Below are positions 16,308-25,949 of a DNA stretch of 64,000 nucleotides, in pieces (position 1 is the stretch's first letter; each line of letters opens with the position of its first letter). This DNA comes from Ardenticatenaceae bacterium (GTDB taxonomy: Bacteria > Chloroflexota > Anaerolineae > Promineifilales > Promineifilaceae). Made by a program: the position numbers and the translations under genes. Location of the stretch: assembly GCA_020634415.1 (NCBI GenBank), contig JACKBT010000007.1, forward strand, positions 1-64,000, given 5' to 3'. A model generated the notes under the pieces. That model was not told the DNA's origin. It made no database searches and was given only the letters and a program-made list of their open reading frames with translations.

Positions 16308-18647
16308 TTAAGATTTGCTCGGTTTGATGGCTGGTTGAGCACCCGTTTTCTGTCTCAGTTGTTGTCTGTTCCGGCTTTGGATGAACTCCGCCAGGTAATA
16401 GCTGCCCACCACAAAAACGGCCGCTCCCGCCTGTGCCACAATCCCCTGCCAGGTGGCAAACAGACCCAGCCACAAACCAGCCCAGTAAGGCAGCGTCAAC
16501 CCCTGAATCGGGGTGATGGGCAGCCAGCTAACTGCCTGCATCACATGCACCGTCTTGCCCACCATCGTCACCAGCACCAGGCCAATGAGCACACCCGTCC
16601 AGACCAACATCTGTTTGTAGGGCAGCCGCGCTTGCAGCCGGAAGGTAATCAGACCGACAACGAGAACGGCTACGACCCCAAAGGCCACCCCTTGCAGCAC
16701 AACGGCCGTTCCCGCCTCCAGCGTCAACGCCTGCAAAAACAGCACCGTCTCAAAACCCTCACGGTACATGCTGGTAAAACCCAGCAGCAGCAGACCCACA
16801 AACTGCCCTGTCTCTCGGCTAAGCAACTGCCGCTTTTGGGCGTGGAAACCAGCCATCCAATCCTTCCAGTACGTTTTGTGGAAAAACCAGTTGGTAATGA
16901 GCAGCAAAATACCGATGGCAATGAGCGAAACCACTGCCTCCAGCCGCTCGCCATAGCGCGTGAGCGAACTGAGAATTCGCTGCGCCAGAATCCAGGTAAC
17001 GGCCGTTGCCACCAGCGACAAAATCGCCCCCAACGCCATTGGCCGCCGGTAATGGGCATACGCCCCCACCATACTTGCCATCAAAGCCGCCAAAATCACC
17101 ACCGATTCCAGCCCTTCGCGGAACACGATGATGGCCGCATTGGTGATGATGGCCCCCGGCGCACTGGGTAAATCGCCCAAAGTCAACTGTGCCTGCGCCA
17201 AAGCCGCATCCAACTGCTGGCGGATGGTGCTGATGGTGCCCGGTTCCGCTTTGAGGGCGATGGCCTGCGCCAGACCGGCCTGGCCGCTGTATCCTTGCCA
17301 GAACAGCCCATCTACTTCCGCCACCAACGGCGGCGCAAAGGCCAGCAGGCGTGGCTCCGGCCCAAAATCGAAGATGGCGTAGGCTTCCAGGCGGGCCGAT
17401 TCGGCCAAAGCGTAGTCGCCAGCTTTAACGGCCGTTTCCATCTGATCCAGCACGGAGGCCAGCACATCAAAGTCGGCATTGGCATTGTTTTCCAGCCAGG
17501 CGGACGGGAAAAGCTGTTCCAACTCAGTCATTAACTGGGTAACGGCCGTTACCATTTGATCCACAGGCACTACATTTTCGCGGCGGTTGGCATCGTTTAG
17601 ATGGGTGGTGATGGTGCTGAACTGTTGGGCGAGATCGGCCGTTTTGGCCGCATCCAACCCATCCAGCGAGAGGCGCAAATCGGCAAAAGCGGCCTGCGCC
17701 CCCTGCATAAAGGTCACAGCTTCTTGAATTTCCAGGTCAACCATGACCGTTGTCCCTTGAACACCGCGCTCATACTCGATGGGAACGAGGGCCAAAAAGC
17801 GCATCAACTGCCCGGCGCGGCGGGCTTCTTCGCTGGGCGAAAGGGGCGCAGCGCGGAAGCTTTGCAGGGTGGTTTGTAAATCGGTGGCGAGGCTGGCAAC
17901 GGCCGTTTCATCACCCGCCAACAAAGCCGTCACCATGTCGCCAAACTGGTTGGCAACACGGTTCGCGGCCTGTTCGCCCTGCTGCTCCCCATAGGCGGGG
18001 GCGATGATGGGCCAATAGGCAGCGGCTAGGCCGGCGGCTTCGGCGCGGCGGTTGGGGACGATGTTGGTATCAACGGCCGTCGCCAGATGTTCACTTAATC
18101 GCGCCTGGTAGGTGTCCAGCAAATCAGCATCCAGCCGCGCCACAATCTCTTGCAGATTTTCGGCCGTTAGTTGGCGCACGGCCAGGGTGGCATCGGCGCC
18201 GGGGCGGGAGAAGCGGGTGCTGGGGCGAAAATCGCGCACGAGCAGCCATTGCTGCGCGGCAGGGGTGTCACCCATTTCAATGGCCTGCCGCGTGCGCAGG
18301 TAACTGCCCCCGTAGATGGCCCCTTGCGCCTGTCCTTTGGCGACGGCGAGGGCGTTCAGGTTTTCTTCGGCAACGGCCGTTGCCGCCATCATCATGGCCT
18401 CATCCAGCCGTTCCCGGCTGGCTGGTGGCAGGTCGTCCCAGGCGGCGGCGATGGCTTGCGCGGCGGCGATGTGTTCTGCGGCGGCGGGGGCATCACCGGC
18501 CAGCAGGGCGGATTGGGCCAGGAAAAGGGTGTCTTGCAGGGAATCGGCCGTTTGCCAGGGCTGCATTTCTTCAGCCTGGGCCGTGACAATGCCGACACCC
18601 AATATGGCGATGATGACGAAAATAAGAAAAAACCTGATACGCTGCAT
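16308..18647 (-). CDS. FTR1-family high-affinity iron permease with long periplasmic domain
   Basis: 779 aa from ATG 18647; a TTG four codons earlier overlaps the GGAG site. It has a signal peptide (RIRFFLIFVIIAILGVGIVTAQAEE), then about 450 residues of helical extracytoplasmic domain, then the FTR1 membrane part with seven TM helices. Both iron-coordinating motifs are present: FREGLESVVILAAL and MYREGFETVLFLQAL. The long N-terminal domain is typical of bacterial EfeU/FTR1 proteins in which a periplasmic iron-oxidising or binding domain is fused. The upstream neighbour encodes an imelysin/EfeO-like lipoprotein, completing an EfeUO-like Fe uptake pair. No EfeB peroxidase is visible. Confidence 0.9.
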   Translation of the reverse strand: MQRIRFFLIFVIIAILGVGIVTAQAEEMQPWQTADSLQDTLFLAQSALLAGDAPAAAEHIAAAQAIAAAWDDLPPASRERLDEAMMMAATAVAEENLNALAVAKGQAQGAIYGGSYLRTRQAIEMGDTPAAQQWLLVRDFRPSTRFSRPGADATLAVRQLTAENLQEIVARLDADLLDTYQARLSEHLATAVDTNIVPNRRAEAAGLAAAYWPIIAPAYGEQQGEQAANRVANQFGDMVTALLAGDETAVASLATDLQTTLQSFRAAPLSPSEEARRAGQLMRFLALVPIEYERGVQGTTVMVDLEIQEAVTFMQGAQAAFADLRLSLDGLDAAKTADLAQQFSTITTHLNDANRRENVVPVDQMVTAVTQLMTELEQLFPSAWLENNANADFDVLASVLDQMETAVKAGDYALAESARLEAYAIFDFGPEPRLLAFAPPLVAEVDGLFWQGYSGQAGLAQAIALKAEPGTISTIRQQLDAALAQAQLTLGDLPSAPGAIITNAAIIVFREGLESVVILAALMASMVGAYAHYRRPMALGAILSLVATAVTWILAQRILSSLTRYGERLEAVVSLIAIGILLLITNWFFHKTYWKDWMAGFHAQKRQLLSRETGQFVGLLLLGFTSMYREGFETVLFLQALTLEAGTAVVLQGVAFGVVAVLVVGLITFRLQARLPYKQMLVWTGVLIGLVLVTMVGKTVHVMQAVSWLPITPIQGLTLPYWAGLWLGLFATWQGIVAQAGAAVFVVGSYYLAEFIQSRNRQQLRQKTGAQPAIKPSKS

Positions 18648-18698
18648 AGTTGTCTCCAAATCTGTTGAGTACTCTATAACTTGAAGGATTTAGTATGG

Positions 18699-18755
18699 GT
18701 AGGGGCGTGGCCTTGTGCCCGCCCCGTCAAGGGCGACCACAAGGGTCGCCCCTAC
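18699..18755. repeat. REP-like hairpin GTAGGGGCG...CGCCCCTAC
   Basis: GTAGGGGCG (18699-18707) and CGCCCCTAC (18747-18755) bracket a further GGGCGACC/GGTCGCCC stem. It lies between the imelysin gene stop and the permease start. The same GTAGGGGCG ends bracket the 148-bp element at the hisG/hisD junction, so this is a dispersed palindromic family. It may dampen permease expression relative to the lipoprotein. Confidence 0.7.
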
Positions 18756-18769
18756 AATAGTTTGGTTAC

Positions 18770-19846
18770 TTATTCCTCAATCGTAATATTCAGCAGCACT
18801 GCTGCCTGACTGACCTGCCCGGCCAGGGCGGTGGCCTTGTTTTGGGCCTCTGTGCCGAAGAGGTCGGCCTGTTCGGCCGTGAAGCGTGTGCCGTTTTGCT
18901 CTTGTGTGTACAAGTCGCTGACGTAGCCGCGCAGATCGTCGAAGCCATCGGCGATTTGTCCGTGCAGATTGGGGTCGCTGTCGGCGACGAGGTCGGCGAC
19001 GTTGTCGTAGGTGATGTCGAGGCCGTTGAGGATGCCGTTGATGTCGAAGAGGCGGCTGGCACCGATGAAGGCGGTTTCTTGGGTCTGGCTGCCAGCGATG
19101 TAGCTGGATAGTTTCCACTGCTCGAAGTATTCGTTCATGGTGGGAATCATGACGACGAGGGCGGTGAAGGCATCGCTGAGGCTGGGCTGCCAATCGGTAA
19201 CGGCCGTTATCATCTCACTCGTCGCGCCATCCAACCCCTGGGCTGCGCCCAACAGCATGTTGGCTTCGGGCAGGGCTTCACCCAACTCAACCGCGCCATC
19301 GCCATCTAAATCCACTGCCAGCCCTGTGAATTCAGGGTTGGTGCCCCAAATGGTGGGTTCGAGCAGACTGTGGAAGAAGTTGCCGGGGCTGGTGAGGGAA
19401 CGGCCGTCGGGCAGTTCCAACGTCCATTCATAGGCTTCGGCCGGGTCTTCCTCGGCGCTGGGGCCAGCGTCAATCCACACATCGTAAGAAGCCAGCGAGG
19501 GCACACCAGCGATAATGCCTTCGTCCAGTTCGTAATGGGTGCTGGCTTCTACCCAGGCCGCTTGGGCATCGGCCACCAGTTGGGCAGCCTCTGTGGTGTT
19601 GTTGTCCCACATGGCCTGGTAGTCGAAGCCGCTGCTTGCGGCCAGGTCGTAATAAGCCTGGGCGGCGGTGAGCAGGTTGGTTGTGCCTTGTTTCATCTGC
19701 TGGGCGTTGTCGAGGGCGTATTGTTTAACGGCCGTTAAATCCGCTTCCGAAACAGGTGCAGGGGTGGGTTCGACTTCTGGGCTGCTGCAGCCTGCCATGA
19801 TTAAACTGACCATTAACAGAAAAATGAGTATAATTTGTTTGAACAT
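18770..19846 (-). CDS. Imelysin/EfeO-like iron-uptake lipoprotein
   Basis: 358 aa with a lipoprotein signal (MFKQIILIFLLMVSLIMAGC). The mature protein is alpha-helical with the family's beginning (ALDNAQQMKQGTTNLLTAAQAYYDLA) and a core containing LASYDVWIDAG. A typical GxHxxE motif is not evident, so metal binding may differ. An EF-hand-like loop, DLDGDGAVELGEAL, lies near the middle and could bind calcium. Position directly upstream of the FTR1 permease on the same strand supports delivery of iron to it. No Fur box was recognised in the 241 bp upstream. Confidence 0.75.
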   Translation of the reverse strand: MFKQIILIFLLMVSLIMAGCSSPEVEPTPAPVSEADLTAVKQYALDNAQQMKQGTTNLLTAAQAYYDLAASSGFDYQAMWDNNTTEAAQLVADAQAAWVEASTHYELDEGIIAGVPSLASYDVWIDAGPSAEEDPAEAYEWTLELPDGRSLTSPGNFFHSLLEPTIWGTNPEFTGLAVDLDGDGAVELGEALPEANMLLGAAQGLDGATSEMITAVTDWQPSLSDAFTALVVMIPTMNEYFEQWKLSSYIAGSQTQETAFIGASRLFDINGILNGLDITYDNVADLVADSDPNLHGQIADGFDDLRGYVSDLYTQEQNGTRFTAEQADLFGTEAQNKATALAGQVSQAAVLLNITIEE

Positions 19847-20087
19847 GAGGTTCCTCCTTTATGGAGAGTCAGGGGCATTATCTGTTGACCGCAGGGATGC
19901 CCCTGACTGCTTTCTTGGTAAATTTTGGTGTGATTATGGGGAGGGGGCAGGCACAAAACAAGGGGAGACGATCATTTTTGGATAAATGGTGATTAAGCTA
20001 TGAATTGGTGTCTGTTCATAATAAAGTGAACAGTGGTTAACTTTTGGCAACTGCTAGAGGCGTGGCCGTTTAGAAATAGCCATCATG

Positions 20088-22691
20088 TCAGGGGCTGATG
20101 ACGGATTCGCGCCAGGGTTGGGCGGGGGTGAAGCGTTCGTCTAAAACGGGGATGGGCCGATTGGTGAAGGCATCGTATAGATTGAGGAGCACGCCGACGC
20201 GCTGACCGGGTATAGCGGTGGTGGGGATGGTGAATTGGTGGGGGTCGTGAACGGCCGATCCCCCAATCCATTTCAACGTGGGAATGGCACCCATAGCGGG
20301 TACGCCAAACTCCTCGTCCAGATCGGCCCAGGCCCAGGTGACATTGTCGGCTTCGTAGCCGACGAGGCGGACGGAGGTGTTGATGTCGCGCTGGATGGGC
20401 TGGCTGCTGTGGAAGGTTTGGCGTAGGATGAGTGTATCGCCGGGATGCAGGGGCTGTTGGGGGTCGAGCAGCGGCCCAGTCCAGATGATGCCCTGGCCAA
20501 AGGGGACGTAGTGGGTGGGTTGGTTGTGCAGGGTGAACGGCCGTTCACCGCCCCAAGCTTCTCGTGACAAGGTAACTTCGCCTTCCGGCACATCACGCAC
20601 CTCGGTGACAAAACCTGCGGCGGTTTGCCAGTGCAGGTAGAGGCGCGGCGGCTGCCCAACCAGGGTGTTGTCCCAATCGTAGCCGACGAGGGTGCGGCCC
20701 TGGTTTTGGTAGCGGACGGGGTTGTGGGTGAACGGCCGTCTAGCCATCGCTGTAACCGTGAGGGTGGAAACGGCCGTGCGAGCCTCACCAATGGGCACAA
20801 TGCCCTCTGGTGAGTTGACATAAGCTCCAATCATCAGCGTATATTCACCGGGCGCAGCGCCTAAACGGGGTGTGAGTCTAAACTGGGTGAGGTGGATGTC
20901 GGGAGTGGCGGGGGTAATGGTTAAGTCTTCTTGGGCGACCAATACACCATCGGCGCTGACCAGATGGGCAAACAGGGCCACGGGCCAGCCCTGGCAGTTG
21001 GATATGTTGCAAAGGCCATTTTCTGTTTGCCAGACGAGGGTGAGGGTGGTTTCTTGGGCAACGGCCGTTTGCGGCGAGGAGTGGGCATAGCCGAGAATGG
21101 TGAGGGCATCGGCCAGGGCCAAATCAAGCGGCACAAAGTTGGCTGGCAGCAAGGGCCGTGACTGCTGGCGGAACAGATAGCCATCACCAATGGGTTCGGG
21201 CTGGGGCAGGTTGACATAAAAACTGGCATCATAATGGGTTGTCAGCACATCTCGGCCGTTTGCCAGTTCATCGCCCACGCGCCGCGCCCAGGTTTCGGGG
21301 TATGGCTCGAAAGTGGGGAAGACGAACTGGGTCAGCACGTCGGGCCGCTGCCGTTCCGCCTCTTGCAGATACCACAGCGTTGTGGCCCAGTGCCAATGGG
21401 CCAAAATGGTGCTGTTAGGCGGCGCATTATCCAGCAATACCTGCGCGTAGTCAGAAGCAGAGGTATCTTGGTGCAGTTCGGCAAAGCTGGGGTAGTTGTG
21501 CCAGCCTTGCCACAGTGCCGTCAGGAGCAGTGCCGCACCGTAAACCGTAATCAGTAATCGGTAAACGCTATCTAATTGCCAATCTCTAGAAGCGAAGCGA
21601 CCCAATCGCCAGTCTCTAGTCTCTACTCTCCCCACCCCATACCCCAAACAGATAACCGCTGGCACATAGGCGGGCAGCATGTATTCGACGGTTTGGGGGG
21701 CGCGGTAGGTGGCGGTGATGAGAGTGTGGAGGGTGAAGGAGCCGCCGCAGAGGAGGGCTAACTTCCAGTTGTGCCGCAGCATGAGCAGCAGGCCGATGAT
21801 CATGCCCACCAGGAGGAGGGGATGAAATTGGAAGGTCATAACGTTGCCCATGATTTTGAGGCGTTCCCAGACGGCCGTTGGCTCAATGAAATAAAAAAAA
21901 TCGCCGCTGAAGCCGCGAGCCAAGACGTGGTTCCAGAAGCCGTCCCAGGTTGCCAGGCGGGCGGGGGCGCGGTTGGCCCCGGCGAGGGCACGCCAGGGCA
22001 GGTAGAGGAGGGGGAGAAGGGCGAGGAGGGCCAAGAGAAACGGCCGTATCCACTCCTTTGGTCTTCTCATCAAACCAGGATCAACCACCAAAACAAACAG
22101 GGCAAAGACAAGCCCCATAAACACCAGCGAAACGTGATGGGTGATGCCGAAGCTGAGGCTGACGATAGCGAGGAGGAGGGAGGAGTGGGGAGGGTGGATG
22201 CTCTCTGCTCTCCCCTCTCCCCTCTCCCCTCTCCCTTCTCTCTTCTCTCTCTGCCCCTGCCACAGAATGAGCCAGTAGAGGGTCATGGCGGCGAAGAGGG
22301 CGGTGAGGCTGCGGATGTTGGCGGTGGTGGCTTGTGCCCAGAAGGTGGTGGCGGTGCCGAGGGTGAGAACGGCCGTTGCCGCTCCCCATGTGCTTTTGGT
22401 AAGCCGCTGCACGGCCATATAGACAAAAAGCAGGGTGAGGGTGCTGGTGAGGGCGGAGAAGAGATTGAGGCGATAGGCGGGTGTAGGGCCGAAGGGCAGC
22501 CAGGTGGCGAGGTGGCCCAGCAGGGTGTAGAGGGGGAAGCCGGGGGGATGGGCTACGCCGAGGTTGGTGGCGATGAGTTGGAATTCGGCGTTATCGGCCG
22601 TTAATACGCCGGGTGCTAGGGTGAAAATGTAAAGAACAAAGAAGAAAATGGTAGCGAAGAAGCCGGAAATCCGCGAAAACATGGCTGTCAT
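20088..22691 (-). CDS. DUF2723 glycosyltransferase-like membrane protein
   Basis: 867 aa from ATG 22691; 22682 is also possible. A still longer reading was rejected because it would include the terminator hairpin at 22.7 kb. The N-terminal 500 residues form a multi-TM domain beginning ILLYTFTLAPGV-like (FVLYIFTLAPGVLTADNAEF, GVAHPPGFPLYTLLGHL), the DUF2723/protein O-mannosyltransferase-like signature with an acidic residue after TM1. The C-terminal third is a beta-rich extracytoplasmic region. Two loops are in-frame repeats: EKREGRGERGEGRAE from a TCCCCTC array and VETRDWRLGRFASRDW from the GGAGACT family. Role: probably surface glycosylation. Confidence 0.75.
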   Translation of the reverse strand: MTAMFSRISGFFATIFFFVLYIFTLAPGVLTADNAEFQLIATNLGVAHPPGFPLYTLLGHLATWLPFGPTPAYRLNLFSALTSTLTLLFVYMAVQRLTKSTWGAATAVLTLGTATTFWAQATTANIRSLTALFAAMTLYWLILWQGQREKREGRGERGEGRAESIHPPHSSLLLAIVSLSFGITHHVSLVFMGLVFALFVLVVDPGLMRRPKEWIRPFLLALLALLPLLYLPWRALAGANRAPARLATWDGFWNHVLARGFSGDFFYFIEPTAVWERLKIMGNVMTFQFHPLLLVGMIIGLLLMLRHNWKLALLCGGSFTLHTLITATYRAPQTVEYMLPAYVPAVICLGYGVGRVETRDWRLGRFASRDWQLDSVYRLLITVYGAALLLTALWQGWHNYPSFAELHQDTSASDYAQVLLDNAPPNSTILAHWHWATTLWYLQEAERQRPDVLTQFVFPTFEPYPETWARRVGDELANGRDVLTTHYDASFYVNLPQPEPIGDGYLFRQQSRPLLPANFVPLDLALADALTILGYAHSSPQTAVAQETTLTLVWQTENGLCNISNCQGWPVALFAHLVSADGVLVAQEDLTITPATPDIHLTQFRLTPRLGAAPGEYTLMIGAYVNSPEGIVPIGEARTAVSTLTVTAMARRPFTHNPVRYQNQGRTLVGYDWDNTLVGQPPRLYLHWQTAAGFVTEVRDVPEGEVTLSREAWGGERPFTLHNQPTHYVPFGQGIIWTGPLLDPQQPLHPGDTLILRQTFHSSQPIQRDINTSVRLVGYEADNVTWAWADLDEEFGVPAMGAIPTLKWIGGSAVHDPHQFTIPTTAIPGQRVGVLLNLYDAFTNRPIPVLDERFTPAQPWRESVISP
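21573..21640. repeat. STRR-type array inside the DUF2723 gene (GTCTCTA units)
   Basis: Units such as AATCTCTAGA, CGCCAGTCTCTAGTCTCTACTCTCC run through a cytoplasmic/periplasmic loop of the membrane protein and stay in frame. The neighbouring 21541-21566 (CCGTAATCAGTAATCGGTAA) is a second unit family also seen at 31.8 kb. The encoded peptide is basic and tryptophan-rich, unlike the rest of the protein. Confidence 0.7.
22195..22260. repeat. CTCTCCC low-complexity array inside the DUF2723 gene
   Basis: Tandem TCTCCCC/TCTCCCT units are followed by TTCTCTCTTCTCTC. On the coding strand they give a Glu/Arg/Gly repeat (GERGEGRAES, EKREGRGE) that expands a loop between TM helices. Similar CTCTCC arrays form the start of hisA (28.97-29.05 kb) and the N-terminus of the glycosyltransferase at 51.6 kb. 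Confidence 0.7.
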
Positions 22692-22705
22692 TATAACGCC
22701 AGGCA

Positions 22706-22736
22706 ACAAAAAGGCCGATACCAATGTATCGGCCTG
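22706..22736 (-). terminator. Intrinsic terminator of the small membrane gene
   Basis: On the minus strand AGGCCGATAC (stem), ATTG loop, GTATCGGCCT and then TTTTTG form a textbook rho-independent terminator. It lies 38 bp after the stop of the 60-codon gene and just before the DUF2723 start, which argues that the small ORF is a real transcribed gene and that the DUF2723 start is at 22691 or 22682. Confidence 0.75.
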
Positions 22737-22773
22737 TGAAATTCTCGTTAACGGCTCTTTCTGCACGTTTTCA

Positions 22774-22956
22774 TTAGATTTCAATCGAATATGTTTGCGG
22801 TATAATCTTCTCAGAAGTTTTATTTACAAAGACTGGTTCATTGTTTTCCATCACAGGCTCTTCCTGTTCGCTTCGGGATGAAACTATCATCGCTGTAATG
22901 ATACATGCAGATGCCATGAAAGACATGATGAGAAAGATGATGAGCAGTGTGAGCAT
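22774..22956 (-). CDS. Small single-pass membrane protein
   Basis: 60 aa: one hydrophobic N-terminal helix (LTLLIIFLIMSFMASACIITAMIV) followed by a charged tail (SRSEQEEPVMENNEP...). No family recognised. Support comes from the good intrinsic terminator just downstream and from the lack of a competing ORF. The start (MLTLL, 22956) has only a weak AGGAAT-like ribosome site. A SASAC-like lipobox is not convincing, so it is probably a plain TM peptide. Confidence 0.5.
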   Translation of the reverse strand: MLTLLIIFLIMSFMASACIITAMIVSSRSEQEEPVMENNEPVFVNKTSEKIIPQTYSIEI

Positions 22957-23296
22957 GGTGGTGATTCCTATTTTAGAGTGTACAACTATCTGGGAATGTC
23001 CCTTTGTTTGTATTGTTTGGCATGATAGATAAGTTTTGTTTGGTTGTCTCTAGTACGTAGGCATTAAGTAATCAATCGTTTTTAATTTAGCGATTTTGGA
23101 GAGTGGAGACTAGAGACTGGAGACTGGTCAATCTCTTGTCTCCAACGAACCCATGAAGTTATTGGAGAATGATGATTAAGTGAGCGTTCACCAGTGATTT
23201 CATTGGTTAATGGGAGACGGGGGACGGGGCCAAATGTGTGTTGAGTGTGTGGATGTGTTTTGTCGTGGTTGTAGTGTAATGGTGTAGATTTCGTTT
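22957..23296. other. Divergent intergenic region with a GGAGACT array
   Basis: It lies between the small membrane gene (minus) and the kinase gene (plus). A GGAGACT-family array (GGAGACTAGAGACTGGAGACT) occupies about 23103-23123, followed by the inverse TTGTCTCC around 23133-23142. I saw no confident promoter; the kinase ATG has only a weak Shine-Dalgarno. No further ORF is visible. Confidence 0.5.
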
Positions 23297-25930
23297 ATGG
23301 AACAAGTACCCGCCTCTGAATTGAATATTGGTTTGCATGAGGGGGCTTTAGCCAAAGAGCCGCCTAAGGATTTGATAGTCGGCCGTTATGAGGTTGTGCA
23401 AACGTTGTCGGGAGGCATGGGGTTGGTTCATCTGTGTCGGGATCATGTGGAGGGGCGGCCTGTTGCCCTGAAGACGTTTAAGCCTGAGTTTTTGTCTCAC
23501 GTGGGGGCACGGGATCTGTTTTTGCGGGAGGGGACGATGTGGGTGCAAATCGGCCGTCATCCGCATATTGTGCGTGCCCACCGGGTGGAACGGACGGCGA
23601 ATGGCCTTGAAGTGTATTTGGTGTTGAGTTGGATTGTGCAGCCGCCGGGTAAAGATAGCCCTTCGCTGCGCTCCTGGCTAAAGATGGGGCAGCCTTTATC
23701 TATGAAAGAGGCGCTTACGTTTGCGCTGCATATTACCAGGGGGATGAAGTTTGCCACCAGCCAACTGCCCGGTTTGGTTCACCGCGATCTCAAGCCGGAA
23801 AATGTGCTGATTGGTCATGATGGCAATGCTCGTGTTACTGATTTTGGTCTGGCAAGTACGCTGTCGGAGATGAAGGCGGGGCATCGGCTGGCCTCGCTGC
23901 CTAATGTCCGTGACAGTATGGGGCGGACGCAATTGACGCAAGGTGTGGCGGGAACGCCGCTGTATATGGCTCCTGAGCAGTGGTTGAAGCAGAAGGTGGA
24001 TGCGAGGGCGGATATTTATGCTTTGGGTTGTATTTTTTATGAGATGATTACGGGGCGTTTGGCGGCGGAGGGGGATACGCGGGAGAAGTTGCAGGAGATT
24101 CATTTGAGCGGCCGTATTAAGCCGCCGCCAGGGAACACACCGGCAACGGCCGTTGCCTTTTTGCGCCAATGTATCATGCTGAAACCCGAACAACGCTTCC
24201 GCAATTGGCATCATGTGGAAGATGCCCTGATGCGGGTGTATTGGGCCATTTTGCAAGAGGAGCCGCCGTCAGAAGTTTTGCGGGATGAGGATACGCGAGA
24301 GGAGCGGCTGGCGGCTGGTGACTCCTATAACGCCATGGGTTTGTCTTATCTGGATATTGGTAAGCTGTCGGTGGCGGTGATGTATTTTGAACAGGCTGTG
24401 TGGATCAGTCGAGCGGAAAAGTCGCTGGCGTTGGAGGGGAAAGCACTGGGTAATTTGGGTCTGGCGTATAAGGCGCTGGGGTATATTTCTCGTTCGATTG
24501 AGTTTCAGGAGGAGCATTTGGCGATTGCGCGGGAGTTGGAGGATTTGGCTGAGGAGGGCCGGGCACTGGGAGATTTAGGGCAGGCGTACCGGCAGTTGGG
24601 TGATTTTAAGCGGGCGATTGCTTATCACAACCGTCAATTGTCTATTGCCCAGGGGTTGAATGATCGCTTTCGAGAGGCGACGGCGCTTTATAATTTGGGT
24701 GAAACGTATCGCTATCTCAAGAATCGGGATGAGGCGGTGAAGTATTATCAACTTTCTTTAGGGATTGCGCGGGCGACGGGGGATCGGGGGCGTTTGAAGA
24801 GTGTGTTGAGCAGTATGGGGCATATTTATCTGGAGTCGGGTGAGCCGAAGGAGGCAGCGGCTCTGTTTCACCAGTCGTTGGAGATGTCGCGCAGTATTGC
24901 CGATAAGGTGGGTGAGGCGAAGTCTTTTAGTGATTTGGGCCATTTGTATAAGCGGTTGGGGTATGGGGATCGGTCGGTGGAGTTTTATAACCATGCGTTG
25001 AGGATTGCCAATGAGAGTCATGATTTGCGGCAGAAGGCGAATATTATGACGAATTTGGGTGATATTTATTTTGAGATGCAAGATGTGCGGCGGGCGAAGG
25101 AGTTTTATGAGGGGGCGTTAACGGCCGTTCAAGAAGTCAGCGATCAAATTAACGAAATGAAGCTCTTCAACAAGCTGGGCATCATTTGGGCCATGCTGCG
25201 GGACTTTATGGAAGCGGCCAGTTATCATCGGCGGGCCATGCTGTTGGCGCGAGATTTGAAGGATCGGGCGGTGGAGGAAGGGTCGTTGTTTCATCTCGCC
25301 AAAGCCTATGAGGGCTGGGGGGATTGGGGACGAGCGGCGGAATATTATGATGAACATTTGGAACTTTCCCGGGCGCGGGGAGATTGGCAAAAAGAGATAG
25401 ATGTTTTGTTGGCGAAGGCCAATTTGCATCACAAATGGCGGCAGGCTGGCACAGCTCGCAAAGTGGGCCAACAAGCTCTGGAGGTGGCCCAAAATTGGGA
25501 AGATGGGTCGGCAGTGGGCAAGGTTTGGAACTATTTGGGCGATTTGGAAAATAAGTTGGGGGACATTAAACAGGCGGCGGAGTATTACAAGGAAGCGGTT
25601 GAGGTAGCGGAGGAGAGTGGTAATTTGCCGGCCCAGGCGGTGGCTTTGAGCAATTTGGGCATGGCTTACCATGTGATGGGGCGCAGGTGGCAGGCGGGGC
25701 GTTCGGTGGAACGGGCTTATAAATTGGCGCGTCAGGCGAATGATGAGACAAGTATGATGTGGGCCAGTTACAGTTGGGGCAAGTTTTTGTATGATCAGGA
25801 GAAGTGGGCGAAGGCACGGCCGTTTATCGAGCAGGCCGAACAGCTCTTTGCCAAGTTCCAGTTGCAAAGCCAGGTGGAAGAGATGCAGCGCATCCGGGTG
25901 GAGTTGGATCGGCATCAGTACAGCAGTTAA
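23297..25930 (+). CDS. Ser/Thr protein kinase with C-terminal TPR array
   Basis: 877 aa. The Hanks-type kinase domain covers about residues 28-325: P-loop LSGGMGLVHLCRD, catalytic Lys59 (RPVALKTFK), HRDLKPENVL with Asp164, DFG at 182-184, APEQW at the activation-segment end. All catalytic residues are present. From about 345 to 870 there are about a dozen tetratricopeptide repeats (GNLGLAYKALGYISRSIEFQ, LGDLGQAYRQLGDFKRAIAYH, MGHIYLESGEPKEAAALFHQ). No TM segment, so it is soluble. TPRs probably recruit partners or substrates. No phosphatase or FHA partner lies adjacent. Codon use is slightly more AT-rich than neighbours. Confidence 0.92.
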   Translation: MEQVPASELNIGLHEGALAKEPPKDLIVGRYEVVQTLSGGMGLVHLCRDHVEGRPVALKTFKPEFLSHVGARDLFLREGTMWVQIGRHPHIVRAHRVERTANGLEVYLVLSWIVQPPGKDSPSLRSWLKMGQPLSMKEALTFALHITRGMKFATSQLPGLVHRDLKPENVLIGHDGNARVTDFGLASTLSEMKAGHRLASLPNVRDSMGRTQLTQGVAGTPLYMAPEQWLKQKVDARADIYALGCIFYEMITGRLAAEGDTREKLQEIHLSGRIKPPPGNTPATAVAFLRQCIMLKPEQRFRNWHHVEDALMRVYWAILQEEPPSEVLRDEDTREERLAAGDSYNAMGLSYLDIGKLSVAVMYFEQAVWISRAEKSLALEGKALGNLGLAYKALGYISRSIEFQEEHLAIARELEDLAEEGRALGDLGQAYRQLGDFKRAIAYHNRQLSIAQGLNDRFREATALYNLGETYRYLKNRDEAVKYYQLSLGIARATGDRGRLKSVLSSMGHIYLESGEPKEAAALFHQSLEMSRSIADKVGEAKSFSDLGHLYKRLGYGDRSVEFYNHALRIANESHDLRQKANIMTNLGDIYFEMQDVRRAKEFYEGALTAVQEVSDQINEMKLFNKLGIIWAMLRDFMEAASYHRRAMLLARDLKDRAVEEGSLFHLAKAYEGWGDWGRAAEYYDEHLELSRARGDWQKEIDVLLAKANLHHKWRQAGTARKVGQQALEVAQNWEDGSAVGKVWNYLGDLENKLGDIKQAAEYYKEAVEVAEESGNLPAQAVALSNLGMAYHVMGRRWQAGRSVERAYKLARQANDETSMMWASYSWGKFLYDQEKWAKARPFIEQAEQLFAKFQLQSQVEEMQRIRVELDRHQYSS

Positions 25931-25949
25931 GTGCAAGGTAATTACGTCA

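Noticed and set aside
16335..17171. Plus-strand ORF of 278 codons opposite the FTR1 gene
   Set aside because: Complement of a clear FTR1 domain; no independent support.
21771..22604. Plus-strand ORF of 277 codons opposite the DUF2723 gene
   Set aside because: Gly/Glu-rich complement of a TM-coding region; no domain.
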